Positions 14,693-17,886 of a stretch of DNA of 17,886 nt are shown one piece after another. The DNA lies in NCBI GenBank assembly GCA_023426625.1, contig JAFAAJ010000106.1:1-17886 (forward strand), in the 5' to 3' direction. The stretch is from Bacteroidota bacterium. Its GTDB lineage: Bacteria; Bacteroidota; Bacteroidia; Flavobacteriales; Weeksellaceae. The notes under the pieces are model-generated. The model was not told the origin of the DNA. It did no database searches and saw nothing but the letters and a program-made list of their open reading frames with translations. The position numbers and the translations under genes were made by a program. The stretch's first letter is position 1, and the number at the start of each line of letters is the position of its first letter.

Positions 14693-15622
14693 ATGAAAAA
14701 AATCCTATTCTCTTTCAGTTTACTGTTTTCAGGGGCTTTTGCCCACTCACAAACAGTGTTATTAGATGAAAATTTCGACTCTTATACCAATTTTGTCATT
14801 ACAGGATTTGGTAGTTGGTTAACACTTGACATAGATGGACTTCCAACTTACATAGGAGGACTTCCTACGGGAGGCACACCTTGGCCTAACGCTAATGCTC
14901 CTCAGGCTTTTCAAATTTTCAACCCAACAGCAGCAGGAGTTACCAATGCAACATCAGGAACGGAAGTAAGAAACTTCGATCCTCACAGTGGACAAAAATA
15001 TGCAGCAGCATGGGCTGCAGTACCCTCTTCAACAGGAGGTCCTACAGCGAATAATGACTGGCTGATCAGTCCGGCCGTAACCTTAGGAGCCAGCTCAAAC
15101 GTTTTAACTCTCTGGGTGAAGTCACTTTCGAGCTCCTATGGTCTTGACAAATATCGAGTGGGGGTATATGTAGGATCCGGGACTCCAACAGGATCAGCTA
15201 ACTTCACAATTATTTCCGGTGGAACATCTTTAAGCGCACCATATCCAAACTGGGAACAAAAAACCTACAGCCTAGATGCCTATGCAGGACAAACGATACG
15301 TGTGGGTATACAATGTGTTTCTGCAAACAATTATATGCTTATGGTAGATGATGTTAAAATTACAACAGGATCACTTGCTATTGCTGAGGTATCAACAAAA
15401 GCAAAATCAGTAAGCGTATTCCCGAATCCAACAAAAGGAGAACTCAACATCAGAACAGATAAAAAACTGGTATCCTCAACCATCTTCGATATTGCCGGTA
15501 AGGTTGTATTAAGAACAGATGAGAAAAAAGCTGATCTTTCCTCTTTACCAAAAGGAACTTATCTGGTGCAAATGGAATTTGGGGACGGAACAACTTCCAC
15601 AGAAAAACTAATTAAAGAGTAA
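14693..15622 (+). CDS. Secreted T9SS cargo: choice-of-anchor-J-type beta domain plus type A sorting domain
   Basis: A 309-residue exported protein. I start at ATG 14693, where MKKILFSFSLLFSGAFAHSQ is a good signal peptide ending near residue 19; a TTG at 14636 would put a stretch before it. Residues about 21-228 look like a choice-of-anchor J / MAM-like jelly-roll (LLDENFDSYTNF at the start, NDWLISPAV in the middle, MLMVDDVKI at the end), often a carbohydrate- or adhesion-type module. Residues about 238-309 form the T9SS type A C-terminal signal (VSVFPNPTKGELNI, IFDIAGKVV, LPKGTYLVQ, EKLIKE), which directs export through the outer membrane and removal or attachment on the surface. No catalytic domain is seen, so it is probably an adhesive or binding surface protein; the ligand is unknown. 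Confidence 0.9.
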   Translation: MKKILFSFSLLFSGAFAHSQTVLLDENFDSYTNFVITGFGSWLTLDIDGLPTYIGGLPTGGTPWPNANAPQAFQIFNPTAAGVTNATSGTEVRNFDPHSGQKYAAAWAAVPSSTGGPTANNDWLISPAVTLGASSNVLTLWVKSLSSSYGLDKYRVGVYVGSGTPTGSANFTIISGGTSLSAPYPNWEQKTYSLDAYAGQTIRVGIQCVSANNYMLMVDDVKITTGSLAIAEVSTKAKSVSVFPNPTKGELNIRTDKKLVSSTIFDIAGKVVLRTDEKKADLSSLPKGTYLVQMEFGDGTTSTEKLIKE

Positions 15623-15645
15623 ATAACATTAATATAATCTTTAAG

Positions 15646-15672
15646 AGCTCACCAATGGTGGGCTTTTATTTT
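15646..15672 (+). terminator. Intrinsic terminator after the T9SS cargo gene
   Basis: AGCTCACC (15646-15653) pairs with GGTGGGCT (15657-15664), with one G-U pair and a 3-nt AAT loop, followed by a T-rich run that leads straight into the next gene's -7 box. Confidence 0.85.
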
Positions 15673-15680
15673 TACTTTTG
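15673..15680 (+). promoter_or_regulatory. -7 promoter box for the polytopic membrane protein gene
   Basis: TACTTTTG matches TAnnTTTG and lies 15 nt before the GTG at 15696. Its last three bases form an in-frame TTG that could be mistaken for a start; being inside the promoter, it cannot be. Confidence 0.6.
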
Positions 15681-15695
15681 CAAAAAAAATCCAAC

Positions 15696-16970
15696 GTGTC
15701 TTTCAAATACAAATTCACCAGTTTTTTCCGATTAGTATTCCCTTCAACACTTATTGAATGGACTGTATTCTTATCTTTTATAATCTGTTATGGTGTATTG
15801 GGTACTTACATAGCCACCCATTACAGAATTATCTATGACAGTCGAATTCCATGGGATGCTTATTTCAGCTTTGACAATCGTCAAATTGTATTAACTGGCG
15901 GTAGTTTCGAAAGACATCCGCTTTCTTATTACTTTTTCAATTGGTTAAAAGAATTGGCACTACTGATCTCAGATGGAAAAACTGATGTTACTTTCCGTCT
16001 GGTTTTAGCCTGGTTCAGTAATATTGCTATCAGTTTCAGTGTTCTTCAGGTTTTTAAATATCTAAAGAATATTATTAAGATTCCTTTCGCTATTAATCTG
16101 CTTCTAGTTACATTTTTCGGGATCTTTTCAACCAGCATTATACTTTCCTTCACTCCGGAAAACTTTACCTATACACTATTTTTGCTTACGCTTTTCCATC
16201 ATTATTCTGCTCTTAAATTAAAAAATGAAGAAAAAACACCTACTTTAGCACTCGCTGTAGCCGGAATTACCATAGGAGGACTCACCATTACCAATATTGT
16301 AAAAGTTTTCATTCCCCTATTATTTGAGAAAGGTATTTTCAGAAGTTGGAGAAAATTCGGAAATGCTGTTTTCAGAACTTTATTTACCTGTGTATGTTTT
16401 GCTTTGCTGTATCTGAACAGGATCAATTTTAAGTATGAAAATATTTTATCCCAAACCAACAAACAATATGAGAAGTTCTCGAATGTGAAATCTATTCCTC
16501 TTTGGGATATGATCGCATCATTCTTTTTAGGCGGCAATATTCTGTTCCCGAACTTCATCATCCGTGACAAGCATAATATGAAAGGTTTTGACTACAAAGG
16601 TCTTTTCATGGATGCTTACTCTTCCTGGATCCCATATATTTTCATTGCCGTTCTTGTTGTTCTGATACTTTGGAGTTATTATAAAAACTTTAGAAATAAA
16701 CTTGTTCAGGTATTAATCCTTTCTTTTCTGGTAGACATTATCATCCATTGCATCCTGAAGTTTGGTCTACACACTTCTTATATTTACGGAGCTCACTTTG
16801 TTTTTGTTTACCCTTTATTGTTGGGTTGGCTGTTTTATTCCTACAAATCTTCCCCGAAAGTCTTATCTTTTTTAACGGTAACAACTATACTTTTATTCCT
16901 GTATCTGTTTATTAATAATTATTTCAGAATGACCGAATTCTTTTATTTCTTGAACGAATATTATCAATAA
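15696..16970 (+). CDS. Polytopic inner-membrane protein, DUF6080-like, possible GT-C-fold
   Basis: I do not recognise a proven function. The start is taken as GTG 15696 (424 residues, MSFKYKFTSF), because the upstream TTG is part of the promoter. About 10-11 hydrophobic segments are visible, roughly at 20-42, 103-120, 130-150, 157-172, 184-210, 223-240, 270-285, 312-328, 336-354, 364-382 and 388-410. After the first helix an exposed loop holds YDSRIPWDAYFSFDNRQIV then FERHPLSYYF, acidic and aromatic residues in the place where GT-C glycosyltransferases (PMT/ArnT type) carry their catalytic Asp. A late HTSYIYGAHF motif may be a second conserved site. The family name DUF6080 is from memory. It has its own promoter and shares a bidirectional terminator with the SPOR gene, so it is probably monocistronic. 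Confidence 0.72.
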   Translation: MSFKYKFTSFFRLVFPSTLIEWTVFLSFIICYGVLGTYIATHYRIIYDSRIPWDAYFSFDNRQIVLTGGSFERHPLSYYFFNWLKELALLISDGKTDVTFRLVLAWFSNIAISFSVLQVFKYLKNIIKIPFAINLLLVTFFGIFSTSIILSFTPENFTYTLFLLTLFHHYSALKLKNEEKTPTLALAVAGITIGGLTITNIVKVFIPLLFEKGIFRSWRKFGNAVFRTLFTCVCFALLYLNRINFKYENILSQTNKQYEKFSNVKSIPLWDMIASFFLGGNILFPNFIIRDKHNMKGFDYKGLFMDAYSSWIPYIFIAVLVVLILWSYYKNFRNKLVQVLILSFLVDIIIHCILKFGLHTSYIYGAHFVFVYPLLLGWLFYSYKSSPKVLSFLTVTTILLFLYLFINNYFRMTEFFYFLNEYYQ

Positions 16971-16998
16971 TAAAAGCTGAGATAAATCTCAGCTTTTA
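16971..16998. terminator. Bidirectional intrinsic terminator between the membrane protein and SPOR genes
   Basis: A perfect 13-bp inverted repeat, TAAAAGCTGAGAT (16971-16983) and ATCTCAGCTTTTA (16986-16998), around AA. It starts on the base after the stop codon of the plus-strand gene and lies 17 nt beyond the stop of the minus-strand gene; U-runs are available both ways. Confidence 0.92.
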
Positions 16999-17015
16999 CT
17001 TTTTTAATTCAATTT

Positions 17016-17546
17016 CTATTTAGCTTCTGCACAGAAAATTCTGTATTGTACTGCAATCGCAGATTTGAAATATTCTTTTACTTTAGCAAGATCCGAAGCA
17101 GCGCTCTGTTTAGTAAAATAACTTCCTGCAAGAATTTTATAATTAGGTCTTAAAGAAGCATCTGTTTCAACTTTTAGATTAGGAAACCTTTTTCTGAAAT
17201 AAGCTTTCACTTCATTGGCCTCTTCATTACTCTTTACAGTGGTGATCTGAATTTTATAGCCTAAAATCCTTGGGTTTTTTCTACAGATCTCAGCATTGGT
17301 AAGTTCCCTGCTCGGCACATAAATTTTAGCCGGCTTGGAAGAATCATCATCCGCATCGCGACCGGAAGCATTATTTGCTCTTAAACATTTTTCTTCCAAA
17401 TTATCCAAAGCATCCTTTACTTTGGGATCCATAGACATCACAAGCTCCGTTCCGGCAAGTGTATCTCTTTTGACAACCTGTTGTGCTTCAATATTATAAA
17501 ATCCGAATATGGATAATACCGAAAATATTTTGATTAGATTTCTCAT
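17016..17546 (-). CDS. Secreted SPOR-domain protein
   Basis: A 176-residue exported protein with signal peptide MRNLIKIFSVLSIFGFYNIEA, cleavage likely before QQ (residue 22). The middle (about 25-92) is acidic and linker-like. Residues about 95-172 form a SPOR domain (GYKIQITTVKSNEEANEV, then YKILAGSYFTKQSAASDL), which in characterised proteins binds denuded glycan strands of peptidoglycan at division sites. Cys54, Cys88 and Cys172 are present, so a disulfide is possible. It is divergent from the cytochrome c gene, an arrangement I recall as recurrent in Flavobacteriia. It ends with TAG beside the shared terminator. The exact role is unknown. Confidence 0.9.
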   Translation of the reverse strand: MRNLIKIFSVLSIFGFYNIEAQQVVKRDTLAGTELVMSMDPKVKDALDNLEEKCLRANNASGRDADDDSSKPAKIYVPSRELTNAEICRKNPRILGYKIQITTVKSNEEANEVKAYFRKRFPNLKVETDASLRPNYKILAGSYFTKQSAASDLAKVKEYFKSAIAVQYRIFCAEAK

Positions 17547-17561
17547 TTAGCCTTATTTCCG

Positions 17562-17569
17562 CAAATTTA
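17562..17569 (-). promoter_or_regulatory. -7 promoter box for the SPOR gene
   Basis: TAAATTTG on the minus strand, 15 nt before the start codon, matching TAnnTTTG. Confidence 0.6.
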
Positions 17570-17675
17570 TACAAATTAAAAAAATATGCCAAACTAGTTA
17601 TTTAGAACGAATATAAATTAAACACAAATGATATTTTCCTTTTTCTATATGCCGTTAAATTTCTGTTAAAAACAT

Positions 17676-17683
17676 TATTTTTG
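17676..17683 (+). promoter_or_regulatory. -7 promoter box for the c-type cytochrome gene
   Basis: TATTTTTG fits TAnnTTTG and lies 47 nt before the ATG at 17731. A GTTA at 17654-17657 is near the -33 spacing but is a poor TTG match. Confidence 0.45.
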
Positions 17684-17691
17684 CCGAATTG

Positions 17692-17705
17692 ATTGAATGT
17701 TCAAT
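17692..17705. promoter_or_regulatory. Palindrome in the cytochrome leader, possible operator or hairpin
   Basis: ATTGAATGTTCAAT is a perfect 6+6 bp inverted repeat around TG, just downstream of the predicted transcription start. It contains TTGA-4 nt-TCAA, which recalls CRP/FNR half-sites but is 2 nt shorter than the usual FNR spacing, so the regulator is not identified. Confidence 0.3.
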
Positions 17706-17730
17706 AATTTACTAACATAAGATAATTTAA

Positions 17731-17886
17731 ATGATTAGTTGGAGAAAGCATTATAGACAAACGTTGATTGCAATAGGCTTATTGTTATCAACCAGTGCTT
17801 CAATTTACGGGCAAGACGGCGATCCTAAGAATGGTGAGAAACTTTTCAAAGCAAATTGTACTGCATGTCACGCACTAGACAAACAA
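17731..17886 (+). CDS. actA: c-type cytochrome, N-terminus only (probable ActA of Alternative Complex III)
   Basis: Only 52 residues are in the window. After MISWRKHYRQ comes a hydrophobic segment (LIAIGLLLSTSASIYG) that is a signal peptide or membrane anchor, then DGDPKNGEKLFKANCTACHA with a CxxCH heme-binding motif (Cys43, Cys46, His47). The GEKLF...CxxCH layout is that of a class I cytochrome c domain. In Flavobacteriia a protein of this type beside a SPOR gene commonly begins the act operon, which encodes a quinol:electron acceptor oxidoreductase feeding cytochrome oxidase. That the rest of the operon follows here is inference. The cytochrome call is firm and the ActA name moderate. Confidence 0.75.
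   Translation, partial: MISWRKHYRQTLIAIGLLLSTSASIYGQDGDPKNGEKLFKANCTACHALDKQ

Noticed and set aside
15678..15695. TTG start for the membrane protein
   Set aside because: The TTG forms the end of the TACTTTTG promoter box; GTG 15696 is preferred.
16202..16570. Minus-strand 122-codon frame within the membrane protein gene
   Set aside because: It is antisense to a continuous helix-rich coding frame and has no start signals.
1..17886. tRNA, rRNA, CRISPR array, insertion sequence or prophage
   Set aside because: No repeats with regular spacers, no transposase or integrase motif and no tRNA-like cloverleaf were noticed; gaps between genes are all below 300 bases.

Overview
This window looks like chromosomal DNA of a flavobacterium, most likely Chryseobacterium or a close relative in the Weeksellaceae. 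The case rests on four things: AT-rich DNA; TAnnTTTG promoter elements (the Bacteroidetes -7 box) with no Shine-Dalgarno sequences; a type IX secretion (T9SS) sorting domain and a GldH lipoprotein; and gene neighbourhoods typical of that group (PSP1/RicT - gldH - class A PBP; a SPOR protein divergent from a c-type cytochrome). The genus is inferred from protein flavour, not from a search.

Layout. (1) 1-2500, plus strand: tetrapyrrole synthesis genes hemC (5' end outside the window), hemD and hemE, converting porphobilinogen to coproporphyrinogen III. A perfect bidirectional terminator follows. (2) 2571-8490, minus strand, read right to left: an outer-membrane FadL-family channel, a lipoprotein SGNH/GDSL hydrolase 9 nt behind it, PRPP synthase (prs), ribosomal protein L25 (rplY) and a stand-alone SufS-type cysteine desulfurase. 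(3) 8491-8769: divergent AT-rich promoter region. (4) 8770-12988, plus strand: a tight operon of a RicT/PSP1 Fe-S protein, gldH (8-nt overlap) and a bifunctional class A penicillin-binding protein (6-nt gap). (5) 13062-14603: selO (protein AMPylase), broken by one in-frame TAA while every catalytic motif remains intact. (6) 14693-15622: a secreted T9SS cargo protein. (7) 15696-16970: a polytopic membrane protein resembling the DUF6080 / GT-C class. (8) 17016-17546, minus strand: a secreted SPOR-domain protein. (9) 17731 to the end, plus strand: the N-terminus of a c-type cytochrome, probably ActA of Alternative Complex III.

Most of the window is housekeeping and envelope biology, and I see no mobile element, CRISPR array, tRNA or rRNA. 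I do not see a convincing new multi-gene system. The points most worth a second look are the nonsense-interrupted selO, the lipase-channel pair, the Cys-rich RicT with a long basic disordered tail fused into a cell-envelope operon, the uncharacterised membrane protein, and repeated packing of a terminator directly against the next gene's -7 box.
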